64,000 nt of DNA from Scatophagus argus (GCF_020382885.2 NC_058499.1:1029501-1093500); one strand, 5' to 3'; counted from the first letter of the stretch, positions 52,497 through 64,000 are shown. Notes: a model not told the origin generated them from the letters alone. Translations and numbers: made by a program.

Positions 52497-53899
52497 CTGC
52501 AAGTTGGGCAACGCTTGGTTTTGGCGCATCTGTTTTAGTACAACTGGTAATCTCGTTTTACAGCTAAACAAACACTGAAATATGTTTCTGAATTTTAGAT
52601 GGGAAATAATCAGCACTGACTCATTACATTTTGATGAGACGTCTCTTTTTTTAAAAAAAAAAACAGGTTCCGAGGACAACAACAGGATGGTGTTACACAA
52701 GGGTTCAGAGAGGAGGGAAAATGTCTACAACTAAACACAACAAATCTTGTTAGAGCTCTGCAATATGAACTTCTTATCCTTTCTTACCCTCAGGTGTGAA
52801 CAAACAACAGATAATGAACTTCTTTTTCTTTACAAAAATGTAACCAACCTCAGTCATAAGATGCAGGTAATTACCAGTTGCTGTTATCGTCTGGGAAAAA
52901 ATCCTATCCTCATATTGTCATATGGGACACATAAAGAGAGTGTGACGCAGTCAGACTGCTGCGCTTGTTCAGGGACGACAGAAGTCTGCAGGCTGGTGGA
53001 CGTCCACCATCAATTAACAACCAAAAATATTTAGAATTAAGTCATTCAGATATCAATGTGTTAAACCCGTGGAACGTTAAATCTATGACAACCAAATGTA
53101 CTTGACAAATGAGTAGTGGGAGTATTAGTGGTGGAAACAAATCCAACGAAGTGATGTGACCAAAACACGGTTAAGCTAAATGTAAAATCTAGACAAGTTC
53201 TGCAAGTGAGTCCACATGCACAGCAGCAATTACAGTCAAATGCACTTAATACTGTTTGCAAACCAGCAATTTATGTGAGAAAACAAATTCGGTTTCATCT
53301 TCTGTGTACTGTCGAGTTTAGCATCCACCCAGGCAGGTTTGGGTTGTTTACAGTCTCTTCTTCCACAGTTTTGGATCATCTCCTCAGTGAGGCTTCTGCC
53401 AAATATCCCAGCATGCAAAGCAGCAAAGGTTATATCTGAACCCCCACAAAGGGATGGCTGAATCTGTAAAGTTACCATTTTTAGAGCTGCAATAAGTAGT
53501 TGATTCATCTATTGGTTGATTGACAGCAAATTCCTCAGCAACTATTTTCATAACCAGTTCAGTAAAGCTAAGATAATTTTTGCTTGATGGTTCCAGTTTC
53601 TCACACGTGATTATATGCTGCTTGTCTTTATTATAGCAAACTGAACATCTTCGAGTTTTGGACTGTGGTTGAGGCTAACACATCCGATGACGTCGCAGCC
53701 CTATGAAAAGGCAAACATTAAAGTATGTTAAAAGAAAATCTGAGTCATAATTTTATGAGAATGTGAAATGAGAGCATCTGCAAAAGGGGCGGCAGAAGCA
53801 CATTTAAGTACTGAACAAATCTGAGGTGCTTGAGTTTTTCATTTAATGCTATGTTACATTTTTAATCCACTACATGTCTGAGGGATATTTTGTACTTTA

Positions 53900-53965
53900 C
53901 TTTACGTACTATAAATGTACCCAATTTCCCTCAGGGATCAATAAAGTATTTCTGATTCTGATCAT
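53900..53965 (+). mobile_element. LINE 3' tail fragment
   Basis: The segment AATTTCCCTCAGGGATCAATAAAGTATTTCTGATTCTGATC is the typical 3' end of a fish L2-type LINE, with a short TTCTGA microsatellite tail. No body of the element is attached. It lies in ambra1 intron 1 in the orientation opposite to ambra1. Confidence 0.6.
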
Positions 53966-55553
53966 ATTTATCTGAATTATCTGAATGTGTCTGTAATAAC
54001 GCTGCGGTTTGGATGGTTCATTAAACTAAACAAACGCTGTGAAGGTGAATTTTCTGAATGTTTACAACCAAACAGAGTGAACAGAATCATCAGCTGCAGT
54101 CAAAATGAGCTGCAGCTCAACCAACTCCAACAGGAGTCACAGCCAGCTGATCCGAGGTCAGATACAACAGGACAACAGGCACAGAGGACTGTCTGCTGCA
54201 CACAGTACTTTTTCTCTGAATACCTTTAAGTACATTATCATGATTATAATCTCACTGAAGTCTAATTTAAAATGCAGGGCCTCAATTTAGTTCCAGTAAA
54301 GACAACAGAGATGAACCAACACACAGGCATCAGAAAAGCTTTCCACAACCCAGAGAGGGCACATTACGTTACACTGCAACTCTATGACACAGCACACCAC
54401 AAACTGGTTTTAGATTTTGCCATGTCATTTGAATTCAACAGCCCTGTGATGGCAGCAGTCTGAGGGTCAGAGACAGAGGACTGAACCTTGAAAAGAATCA
54501 GTATGGGTGTCCAGACGGCCGGAAAAACAAAAGGCAAAGCACAAGCTAACGAGGTACAATCTCTCAGCAACTTTCATCAGGCTGTCCTTGATCCCACCTG
54601 CTCCAGCGGCCAGCAGCACAGCTTTGTGGTCAGTTCCCACTGTGAATGTTTGGAATGTTTTGGAACAGAGTGAATGTGGAGGAGACTGAAGCTGAGGGCA
54701 GGCTAGAGTTCAATCGAGCTTCACTGGGAAAAGTAAAACGGAAGGGGGGGGGGGATTCAACAAGCTAACCTACAGCAGATCGTGATTTCTGATCTAAAGT
54801 GCACAATATCGTTACACTATCAAAATCTCCATACGAAGAATAAACACTCAGAAGCCAAAGGGGTGCAAAATCTGCACCTGAAATAACCACAGTAGCCACA
54901 ACCAACACGTCCTCCCGTAAAGACGCGGGCAGGTTTCAATGAATCGTCCTAATACCAAATGTTAATGCTGGTAAAATCCTCCCTGACCCCCACAGAATCA
55001 ATGAGCAGCTCATTACTATTCACCATGTCGATCAAACTTGACACAGCTGTCTAAAACTCTCACATGCTCTTGATTACGTGAACACTGAATAAAACATTGA
55101 GTAAAAGAGGCTAAATAATCCATTTAAGATGCAAGCCACACCAAAATAAACACCAGCTAACCTTCTCGATTGTATACATTGCGAACAAACATACCAATTT
55201 GTTGGTGGCAGCACATTTATGATTGCTGGTTCTGCGCTTCTATTTTACTCTGGCTAAGGTGACAACCAGCTAAACGTTCGTTTTTCTCCAGAATCATTAG
55301 CAGTCTCCTCAAAGGTTTATTTAGGTGATGTTCGGTAACCTTTTAAACCCGTTCTGACTGAGGCAGCTAACCAGAGAGCTACATTAGCCCATTCCGGATA
55401 TAGCTAAGAAACAAGCCGTCTGAAAAATAAAGCTCCGACACATTAGGGATTCTACAAAGACTGGCGTTGACTTAAAAACATAAATACGTTATTAACGCAT
55501 GCTTTCCAATATAGTGAGAGAAAAACAACCAATAGAAGAACTGTTTGGCCTAC

Positions 55554-55625
55554 CTTCCTTTGCCGAGTCGCTCCCCGGCTGTGCCATCATAGGCGTTGCT
55601 ATCAGACTATCTTCAGTTTGGCTAA
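55554..55625 (-). other. ambra1: ambra1 noncoding first exon with uORF
   Basis: A donor GGAAG|GTAGGCC at 55553 on the minus strand closes a GC-rich leader. Its start is not readable, so the high coordinate is approximate; the CTAGCTAGTTAGCTAGC palindrome near 55650-55670 lies just upstream. The leader contains ATGATG at 55585-55590; after splicing to 51799 that frame reads 13 codons and stops at TAG (51795-51797). A second uORF (51758-51787, 9 codons) lies in exon 2 before the main start. Assignment rests on position and splice consensus. Confidence 0.5.
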
Positions 55626-57406
55626 CTAGCAGCTACGCTGGCTACGCTAGCGACGCTAGCTAGTTAGCTAGCTCGACCAAAAACGGAAAATGTGGCCGCT
55701 GGAAATAATAAGATGTCTAACGCTAACATCGGTGTTTCGCAATTATTCTAATGAACAGCGTCCATTGGAATCACCGGCGAACATTCATATTACTTGAGGA
55801 AGGCGAAGAAAAAAATGTTTTCTAAGGCATTGGTCCAATGTTTTACTAGCTGCCCGACGCGAAACTGCTACTGCGTAACTAGCTAGCTGCTAGCCAGTCA
55901 CACACAGGCTTATCAACAGAACACCGATTACCAACTCGACGAACGCGTCGTAACAAAACCCTTCATTTACCAAAAATAAACGTTTCCATGATGTAATGCA
56001 GAGACGAAATTAAAAAAACAGTTTTAGACTCCTGTACATGATACACAAACAGTTAAGTTAATTGAGAAATATCACGGATTTCCATCAAGAGGCTACTCGT
56101 ACATCGACTGGAAACACTGGGACACGGTTGCTTTATTCTAATGAAGGAATAAAACTGCTCAGGTCTCATGAAGGAAGTTCATTCAAATGAATCATTTAGA
56201 AGGCATTCACTGACCTTACACTGTACATACACATAACTGTAGCCATGATATCTCTGCACTCGCTGCTTATTGCACTTCTGGTTAGATGCTTATTGCATTT
56301 CGTTGACTTGTACTTGTTACATGTGTAATGACAATAAAGTCGAATCCCATCTAATACAAATAGATGCTCTATTAAGTGTGTAAACTGCTCGTCAGCAAAA
56401 ATATCCAGTAGTCACTCCTTCAAATAACACAACTATTATTTTTACTGCAGCTGTAAATGATGATTTTCAGTTTTATTAGCCCCTCCCCTTTTGTCTTAGG
56501 CAACATGATGACTTTTCGGCAACAGACACTGGAAACTTTGTTACTGGGAGCAAAAGCCAAGTATGTTATTTCAAGAGGAAAACTCCTTTCAAAGAGCAGA
56601 GAGCATATATGGCAGTTTATCAAAGCTCTGAAAATCGGTTAAATTGACTGAAGAAAGCTTTTACCACATGCTTACCATCTGACTGAACCAAGTCTAACTG
56701 GTGGAAGAAGTAAATCACCAAACATAACAGGACGTGTTTAATCTTTGCTTATTAAATGTTTAGTATGGGACTTAAAACAACCAAACTGGTCTTCGGCCTT
56801 GGATGCCTTGTGAGGCTGAGGCGAGCAGGTCCTCTTTCCTGCAGTGATGCTGAATGCAGGACGTCCTCACACACGACGGAGACACGTGCACGGCGCGGTG
56901 ACGTCACAATGACGACAGGTGCGAAGACACTGCACATACTTTTCAGGTGTGAATTTACTCAAGTACTGTCCTGTACTTGACTGGAATACTGAGATGTACT
57001 TTGAGTGGATCCATATTAAACCCCACTGACCTCCAGATGGAAAACACCATCATCTTTAATTCTTTTTTACTACTTCTTGTATACCTTCTTCTATCTGTCA
57101 GAGCCTGTTTAAATGTCTTTTTATGTGAGTTTCTTTGCTTGATGCCTTTCGTATCTGCAAAGCGCTCTGAATGGCGTCAAACCTGCCTGAGTCTGAGCAC
57201 ACGATCCAGGATGAAACCCGTCGTTCTCAGGCTCGGGACTTGATGAGATCTCTGAGATGTCATCAAGTCCACCACAGAGACACTTCAGCTCTCAACGTCC
57301 CACATGGTTTCGTTAACTGTTCAAATGATCCCACACAAACGGACAAAAAACTCAACGCAGCTGCACACGTTTTCTCTGAACTGTGATGCAACAGAAGAAA
57401 CGATCG
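55626..57406. other. Intergenic region between nox5 3' end and ambra1 5' end
   Basis: Both neighbours are on the minus strand, so this stretch holds the ambra1 promoter (right of 55620) and the nox5 3' flank. Seen in it: GCTAGC/CTAGCTAG palindromes at 55645-55672, a retroelement tail near 56235-56355, and an AAGTACT-type remnant near 56950-57005. In mammals HARBI1 lies next to AMBRA1; no HARBI1-like transposase frame was found here. Confidence 0.5.
56235..56355 (+). mobile_element. Retroelement 3' tail fragment
   Basis: The words CTGCTTATTGCACTTCTGGTTAGATGC, then GCATTTCGTTGACTTGTACTTG, then GACAATAAAGTCGAATCCCATCTAATAC form the common teleost LINE-type 3' end with an AATAAAG signal and TCTAATAC tail. 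Only the tail is present, in the ambra1-nox5 intergenic region. Confidence 0.6.
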
Positions 57407-57412
57407 TTTAAT
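57407..57412 (-). terminator. nox5: Candidate nox5 polyadenylation signal (ATTAAA)
   Basis: ATTAAA on the minus strand about 260 bp beyond the nox5 stop codon. It is the closest hexamer of this class I noticed; no transcript evidence. Confidence 0.35.
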
Positions 57413-57670
57413 GAGAGCAGAAAAATGTTTCACCTTATCAATCACCTATTCAGATCTACACGAGCACATCATTAAAGGAAAGATGGACGACCAGCACAAC
57501 ACACCAAAACACACCAGTGCATATATGATTTAACAGCTAACACAAACACAACACAGACGGCTGTCATGGAGGATAAACAGGATACAAAGCAAAGGCAGGA
57601 TTCACACACACTCACACTCTCTCACACACACACACAGCAGGAGTTGTGTGTTGAGCTGTGGGCGTCGACC

Positions 57671-60600
57671 TCAGAAGTTTTCCTTGTAGAAGTTGAAGCC
57701 AAAGTGTTCACACTGAGCTTTGATGACTTTTGCCAGAGCAGGAGAGCCGCAGTAAAACACGTGGACTTTCCCTTTTTTCTCCGCGGACACTTTCTGAAAC
57801 ACCTGACACACGACAACAGGTTCATTAGCGCCAGGTGTGCACAGCATCTTCAAACTGAGTGGCCACTGGCGGGAAAACTTTGAGCTCCGCAGACACGAAG
57901 AACTCACACTTACTGAATAAGAAAATAACCACTTCATAAACGACTGGAGACGATCTAAGCTAACATGTTTGACGCGTCTGAAACCAGGCACAGCTGAACC
58001 GGCTGGTCAGTCAGTCGCTTCTCCAACACGGATGTCAGCCTGTCGGAGGAGCAAACACTCACGTCACCTCACCTTCCCCCACTCAGGTCGTCCAGGTTGG
58101 GTTCTGGTCCTCAGTCCGGTGATGGAGTCTCTCTTCTCCTTCTTGGCCAGGAGGTCCAGCGCCATCTGCAGGCCGATGGCCTTCATGTCGTTCTTGCTGA
58201 GCGCAGACGTCATGTACATGTGCATCTCCAGGAAGCGACCTGCCAGACAGCACAGGTTTGTTACCGTGTCGCTCTTTACGAGTCGCTCAGCTTCCCTCCT
58301 CGGCTTTGTACGTCACCTTCTGGCTCCTCGTCCGCCTGGTCCATCTCCAGTTTGGTCAGTAAACTGACAAACCATTCAAACGACTTCTGGTCTCTGTTGA
58401 TCCAGATGAAGTCGACCTGCAGGGTCCCAAACAGGCGTCATGTTGTTCACATCTCTCATTTCCTCACACAACATGAAACATGGCAGACAACTGAACGTCC
58501 GCTGCTTTCTTACTTTGCGTAACTTCATGTCGCTGTCTTTAATGTTCTCGCACCAGGAGTAGTTACAGTTGGGACAGTTCTGCTTCCTCCTGCGGTATCT
58601 GCGTTAAAGAATCACAACACAAAGCAAGAGGTTTCACACACGTTTGAGGCCTTTAAAGAACACGGATCTGTTTACTGGCCCTTGGGGCTGACCTCACGTG
58701 GACCAGCTCAGACCCCCTTCAACAAAAACGTCCCACAGCTTCGTCCCAGGTGCGCTGAGAGACAGAAGCCGAGCGCTTTGTGTTTGTGAGGGTACCAGTG
58801 GACAGACATGTCCTCATGTCTGAACTCTGCACTGTCGAATAATAAAAGCAGCGTGGCAGAAACCATCTGCAACCCCCACAGGTGATCTGTCATTGATTCA
58901 AACGATTAATGACTTCAACCCAACCGTGGACTTCAAGTCCGAAGACCAAGACCAAAAAACCAAAGACCAACAGGTGAAAAAGAAAACAAACCTGCAAACC
59001 TGAGAAGCTGAATTAAAAAAAAAAGGGCCGTGGCCTGGAGGTTGGAGAAGCGGCTTGTGATCGGGAACCAGGAACAGGCACAGCCTGAGCTGCGAGTGTT
59101 GTGGAGGACGGACTCGAGCTCCTGGCTGTTTGTCATCACCAGCTGCTGATCTGCAGCTTGCTGGGAGCTTCCCTCAGTGAGCCTGGAGGTCTCGAACAGA
59201 ACAGGAGGCTGCGGGACGCGGTCTGAAGCGGGATGCGAGCGAGTATCATAGTGGAATAAAAACCTGCTGTCTCACCGGTACATGATGCTTTGCAGGATGG
59301 AGGCGAACGGCGTGATGCCGATGCCGGCCCCGATCAAGACGGCGTGCTCGGAGGCAAAGATCTGCCTCGTGGGAGTCCCGTAAGGTCCATCTACATAACA
59401 CTGACACACAACACACACACACGGGCATTCATTTACAGCTTTTACATGTAGAGGATTTATGTTTTCCCATCTTTTAAATTATTCTGATGGTTTTGGAAAC
59501 AGAGTGTTCGTCACCAGTAGGAGATGCCAAAGTCGGGTTTGAAATCACACACAAAGGTTTTGATTTTAACTTGTGAGTCATGCTGTGTTTGTAAATGATG
59601 CTGAATGATGTGTTTGCTCACCTTGATGTTGCAGAACCTGTGATTCTCACCAAACTTGGCAGAAACCTGCAGTTGAAGAGGGAGAAGCGCTTGTTAAAAG
59701 TCAGCTGATGTTAGTTAATCTACTGAAGACACGCGTGGTGACCTCTCTGAGTGGAGGAGCCTCTCCTCTCTCTGCCGGCCCCAGCTCGTCCGGAAGAGGC
59801 TCCGCCGGCCCCTGAGAGCCACACATCGGGGGCGGAGCCGCATCGGACCGGCAGCCGCTCTGACGGTACATCATCAGCTCGATGGCGTCGTCCTCGTTAG
59901 AGGCAACCGCTCCGTTACAGTTCGTAGAGCTGAACAGGTCCTCCTGTGGGGAAGTCACAGGTAAGACAGAGGAGGGACACGTGTGTGTGTGTGTGAGTGT
60001 GTCTGTCTCTGTGTGTGTGTGTGGGCTGGACCTGGGCTTTCATCAGCTGTCTGTGGTTCCTCAGGCTGGTGGACAGTCTCTTGGAGCTGACCGTCTGGCT
60101 CTCTGGTTGTCTGAAGTACTCGTACAGACGGTTGGTCCACTGACCCATCGAGCGGACGTGAAGCCACAGAGAGTCTGCAGGTCAAAGGTCACAGTGGTCA
60201 GTCATGTGTTTTACCACACATCGGTTTCCTACAGGATATTATTTAATATTAATATTTCTGCTGTGTCAGTGAGCGGCGACATCCTCTTTCCCGATCTGGA
60301 CAAAATGCAAGTCCCCATGGGGACATGATTAACTTTTAGGGTGAAGACTTGGTTTAAGGTGAGGCTGAGTTTGAGGTTCAGGTTAAGGTCAGGGTAAAGG
60401 TCAAAGGTCAAAGGTCAGGGTTAGGCGAGTTATGGTTTTGGTTTGAGTAAGTCTGCAGGAAATGAATGTAAGTCTGTGTAATGTCCCCACTGGGCATGAA
60501 GACCTAATCTGTGTGTGTGTGTGTGTGCGTGAGTGTGAGACCCAGGTAAAGCGCACCTGACTGCTCTGGAGCGCTGCTGATGGTGAACGGATGCCACTCG

Positions 60601-60689
60601 TACTTTGCTATCACGGGGATGTTGATGTACACGTAATCTCCAGGTTTGAAATGGAAGAACTGAGGACGTTTGATGACCAGGTGAGTCAC
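57671..60689 (-). CDS. nox5: nox5 dehydrogenase-domain exons
   Basis: Exons are 60557-60689, 60032-60174, 59743-59943, 59622-59666, 59276-59400, 58514-58598, 58317-58416, 58073-58239 and 57671-57802. FAD binding: RPGD-type FKPGDYVYINIPVIAKYEWH then PFTISSAPEQ. Exons 60032-60174 and 59743-59943 span the regulatory loop (SKRLSTSLRNHR, then an acidic/proline-rich EDLFSST..EAPPLRE). NADPH binding follows (CYVDGPYGTPTRQIF and GAGIGITPFASILQSIMY). CPNCNYSW keeps the CxxC pair. The last exon reads VFQKVSAEKKGKVHVFYCGS to YKENF. Exons 59743-59943 (201 nt) and 59622-59666 (45 nt) are phase 0-0 and could be skipped. Confidence 0.93.
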
Positions 60690-63600
60690 CTGAGCACAGA
60701 CAGGAAAACAGCCCAAAGGACAGACGTTCATCCGTCACAGGCAGGCGCTGATCACATTATTCAGAATACATGACACAACTACACTCTTTTTTACTGTGCA
60801 ATCAGTTCAGCTTCAGTGACACAACTCTGAGACCAGTGGACAGTCAGTGTGGGTCACCTTGGACGGCAGCAGGTTGACCTCCACGATGTAAAGACCTCCC
60901 ATACGAGACACGGCGATTCCTACGATCTTCTCCAGCAAGAACACCAAACCAGGAACCACAAACCACTTCCAGAAGTTTGCACAGTGAACCATCAACAGAG
61001 ACCAGACCCACACGTAGGACAGGTGAGACCAGTAAAACACCTGGAGGACAGACAGTCAGCAGGGGATTACAGACCAGAGAGACCGAGACCGGAACCGTTA
61101 AAGAGGTCTAAAGAGAGTCTTTGTAGTTTTAATATGGACGATACTGCAGTAACTGACCACAGACACAAGAGGGCAGCAGTGGACAAAGAAGTATTCAGAT
61201 CCTTCAGTGAGTGTACTAATACTACACAGTCACACTACTCTGTCCACCTTCATCCACATCCTTTTTAATTATTTAATTAAGCTATTTGCATTAATGCAGG
61301 AGTCAGAACAATCTAATGAGAGCAGATCTAACAGTCACAGGGGACACTTTAAATACTTTAAGTACATTTTTCTGAATATACTTACATAGTTATATGCAGT
61401 ACTTTTGAGTATTAGTACTTAAACCGAAGCAAAGCATCTGAATACTTCCTCTGGTCTCTTACTTCGAAATGTCCGCTGCGTCGTACGAACGTGCTGGAGC
61501 AGAGCACCATGAGGCAGATGACGACCTGCAGAACGACCCCGGTGACGGAGGCCGTCCCCTTCACCCAGCCGATCCCCGGCCTCGTGGTCAGCAGGTACTC
61601 CCACAGACTGAACTCGCTGCTCTCCGACAGCTGCACTGAAACGCACACACACACACACGTCACTCCCACGCTCTGGTGTGTAAACAGAAGCACGCTGACC
61701 GTCAAACCGCGTCAGCTCCACGTCACGTGAAGGAAAAACCAGCGAGTTCTGATCAGCGCTGAGTTTGTACCGAAGTTGAAGATGTGGGCGGTGGTGTGGA
61801 CCAGCGTGTAGCAGAGGATGGCGTAGCCCACGATCTGATGCAGCAAGATGTTCTGGTCCAGAGGTAAGACCCGGACCACCCACGTCGCCCTCAGCCAGGT
61901 CAGACAGCGACGCAGCATCAGGACCTGCACGCACACACACACACACACGTTTGCATTAATTTATCCAGATTTTTTCCATCCCATGTGGACCAACTTTTAA
62001 CAAACAAGCTGATTTCACAGACAAGAACTCAAATACGTAATCGTGTTCATGTTTAAAGCTGCTGTTTGACTGAGGTTTTCTGTTTCACATGTCAGAACAT
62101 GTTCAGGTTCAGGTTCAGGTTCAGGTTCAGGGTTAGTGAAGATGTGACAATCTTTTGCTGTTCTGACTCTTCTGGCTTCAGTTTTAGCCTCCTGATGGAG
62201 TCTCAGCCTTGAAATCTGATCCTCCTGTGACCAGCGGGCTCGTGGTGACAGGAGGCTCGTGGATGATTTCATGTGTGACTGTCTTTTCTGCTCTTTGTCT
62301 GCTCTGGACACTTTGTGCTGCCACAGAAGTAAGATTAGTATCACTCCGACTGCGCCACCCGTCCCGTCTCCTGCGGGGTCGTACCATGACGAAGGTGCAG
62401 TTGAAGTTGAGACACTGTCCGCAGCCTTTGGCCACCATGTACCAGCCTCCGCCCTGACTGTGCTGCAGCATGGCCCCGATGAAGAGCAGCAGGCTGGCGC
62501 AGGCGTACATGCACAGGAACAGCAGCTTCCGGCTGTTGTTGTGCCAGTAAGCTCGAGTCAGGTAACGAGGAGCGTGACGCTTCTTCTGATCCAGATCAGG
62601 AGGCTTCAACCAGTTGGCAGCACTGAGGAGGACACAGAGGGGGGAGATGAGGTGAGGAGAGGGGAGCAAACTAAAAACCAAAGGTCTGATGGCACAAACA
62701 CCAGACCACATCGTCCAGTTTCAGCCTCTTTACTGGTCATCACCAGAACCTCAGATCCTCGGCTGGTTCATTTAGTCCTCGTTCAGGACTAAATGAGACC
62801 GGGATTACTTAGGAACCATCAGATCTAAGCTCCCCATTTAATTTCTAATATCACAAACAGACATTGTGTCACTGCGCAGAAGAAAACCAGCCCATGAAAA
62901 TCCAGATACTTGGATTTCTTCTTCCTCTTCAGACCGGGAGCAGCAGTTGTAACCTCCACAGGTTAAAAGCAGGATTCGGTTAATTCTGTTTTATAATAAT
63001 AAACCTAAAAAAATAAGATAAAAAGGAACAGGAACCAAGAGGAGGAAGTGTTGTCTGACCTGATGGTGAGGTTCTCCATCACCTCGGGGAAGTTCTCCAG
63101 CTCAGCTTTGAGCTCCTCGAAGGTGATGGCGCCGCTGTTGTCTTTATCAGCTGACTCGAACAGGGCCAGCGTCAAGTCGTCCAGCTTTTCCTCCGGCAGA
63201 GAGATGGCGCTCTCACGCAGACACGACTTCAAAACTGTTCGCAGCTCGTCCGGATCGATGGAGCCACTGCCTGCACGCCAGCAACAACAACCGGAGTTAA
63301 ACTCAGAGATGACGGACAAAATGACTGACTGACTGCAGTCTGAGCGGACGAAGTAATAAAATACAAAATAAAGAAGTTCACAAAGAGTCTCTAAGATAGG
63401 ACCGAGCATATAGTGAGATCTTAAATACTGTATGCACATTGTTTGTTCTCGTCTGGAAAACAAACTGAGTCCTCGTCTTCCTCCTCACCCCTCAGAGCCT
63501 CGTGAGCATCAACAAACCAACAACGTGTTCATCTGTCACTCAGTAGCTTCTGACTTCCTGTCTGTGGCTCTCAGACCCAAAGCCACTGAGTCCTATTGAA

Positions 63601-63978
63601 GTCAGAAATCTTAAAAAACTTTTTATCGAACAAAGCGGAGGAAATTGCGCCCTTGTTGGGGACTATTCAGAGCGGCGGATTAACCCACATTTGGTGCTGT
63701 CGTGAGTAGGATGGTCCATGTGTGACTGAGTGAGAATACTTGTCAGCAGATACGTTCACCGTTGGTTTGATAAAATGATAAGAACGCGAAAGTGTGTGTC
63801 TGTAGGCGTGTGTGTCGGATCCCTGACCGTCCACGTCGTAGACCTGGAAGAGGAACCTGAGCTTGTCCGTCTCACTGCCGTGGATCAGGAGGTCCAGAGC
63901 TTCCAGCAGCTCGTCCAGGCTGATGGAGCTGCTGCCGTCCGAGTCAAAGAGCGCAAAGAAACGCTCGGCGAAGAAAGA
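57671..63978 (-). CDS. nox5: NADPH oxidase 5 (calcium-activated), 5' end beyond window
   Basis: NOX5 makes superoxide from oxygen and cytosolic NADPH at membranes and is switched on directly by calcium. Fifteen exons give 746 codons plus stop, all in phase; the first visible codon (SFFAERFFALFD) matches human NOX5 near residue 58, so roughly one or two N-terminal exons lie past 64000. Three canonical EF-hand loops (DSDGSSSISLDE, DVDGSGSIDPDE, DKDNSGAITFEE), six membrane helices with haem-ligand histidine regions, an FAD motif (HPFTISSAPEQ), NADPH motifs (DGPYGTP, GAGIGITPFASIL, FYCGSPALAKV) and the conserved C-terminal FYKENF are all present. The catalytic residues look intact. A 67-residue exon in the dehydrogenase domain (59743-59943) is longer and more acidic than the human counterpart. 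NOX5 rather than NOX1-4 or DUOX because of the EF-hands fused to a six-helix core without a peroxidase domain. Confidence 0.95.
60858..62622 (-). CDS. nox5: nox5 transmembrane haem-domain exons
   Basis: Exons are 62385-62622, 61771-61924, 61463-61635 and 60858-61040. They encode RYLTRAYWHNNSRKLLFLCM, the CGQCLNFNCTFVMVLMLRRC segment, LPLDQNILLHQIVGYAILC followed by YTLVHTTAHIFNF (haem-ligand histidines), LLTTRPGIGWVKG, VRRSGHFEVFYWSHLSYVWV (second histidine pair) and NFWKWFVVPGLVFLLEK. All histidine positions expected for two b-type haems are present. Confidence 0.94.
61185..61440. repeat. 'AAGTACT'-type repeat copy in a nox5 intron
   Basis: The copy begins AAGAAGTATTCAGATCCTTC, continues through GTGTACTAATACTACACAGT and ends in CTTTAAGTACATTTTTCTGA plus AGTATTAGTACTTAAACC. 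It matches the copy near 12775-12850 (CAGATCCTTCACTGAAGG and AAAAGTACTAATA) closely at the start. Confidence 0.55.
63060..63978 (-). CDS. nox5: nox5 EF-hand exons (partial at the window edge)
   Basis: Exons are 63828-63978 and 63060-63270. The first starts at an acceptor (TTGTGTGCAG) only 22 bp from the window end. They encode three calcium-binding loops with acidic residues at positions 1, 3 and 12 intact, followed by AELENFPEVMENLTI, the start of the linker to the membrane domain. The human-like first EF-hand (degenerate in human) should lie in the missing exons. Confidence 0.95.
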
Positions 63979-64000
63979 CTGCACACAACACACACAAATA

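Noticed and set aside
55626-57406. Search for HARBI1, expected beside AMBRA1 from mammalian gene order
   Set aside because: No transposase-like frame is present; only short random frames and a retroelement tail.
62100-62135. CAGGTT hexamer tandem repeat in a nox5 intron (about six units)
   Set aside because: A short ordinary microsatellite with no positional significance that I can see.

Overview
The window is nuclear DNA of a ray-finned fish, probably a percomorph. The genes are split by many short GT-AG introns. CA/GT microsatellites and compact hAT, LINE and 'AAGTACT'-rich repeats typical of teleosts are scattered through it. The protein sequences are vertebrate throughout. No operon, CRISPR, plasmid or rRNA signal was seen.

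Five protein-coding genes were read exon by exon, with reading phase checked across each junction. From left to right they are: (1) dgkz (+, coding 3356-20258, 33 coding exons, about 1288 aa), the long isoform of diacylglycerol kinase zeta ending in the PDZ ligand ETAV; (2) mdk (+, 25588-30766, 4 coding exons, 148 aa), midkine; (3) a chrm4-like muscarinic receptor (-, 32311-33639, one coding exon, 442 aa); (4) ambra1 (-, 40071-51725 plus a 5' leader exon near 55554-55625, about 1385 aa), the WD40 autophagy and CUL4-substrate-receptor protein; (5) nox5 (-, 57671-63978, 15 exons, 746 aa visible; the N-terminal exons lie beyond the right edge), the calcium-activated NADPH oxidase. The order and orientation dgkz-mdk-chrm4-ambra1 match the human 11p11.2 block from memory. 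nox5 next to ambra1 does not match the human arrangement.

Region by region: 1-3307 is upstream sequence with a TTAA-flanked MITE. 3308-21103 is dgkz, whose introns hold two hAT elements, a 15-bp minisatellite and a set of CA/GT repeats around two in-frame exons. 21104-25587 is the mdk upstream region. 25588-31340 is mdk, with two LINE tails and a BED-type hAT remnant in its introns. mdk and the receptor gene converge. The receptor has a CTG-repeat/TATA promoter candidate at 34685-34755. 34756-39020 is gene-poor with a G-rich minisatellite. Then follow ambra1 and nox5 in tandem on the minus strand.

The most interesting points are: (a) the chrm4-like receptor differs from all muscarinic receptors I know at exactly the two positions (3.33 and 5.46) that are changed in engineered muscarinic DREADDs; (b) three alternately complementary dinucleotide repeats flank two frame-preserving dgkz exons; (c) a dgkz minisatellite repeats a branch-point-like CTGAC about 27 times just before a splice acceptor; (d) a 31-bp perfect palindrome sits inside a hAT element; (e) the ambra1 exon that carries the LC3-interacting motif in mammals appears to lack it.

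No alignment or transcript data were available. Exon borders rest on splice consensus, reading phase and remembered homologous proteins.
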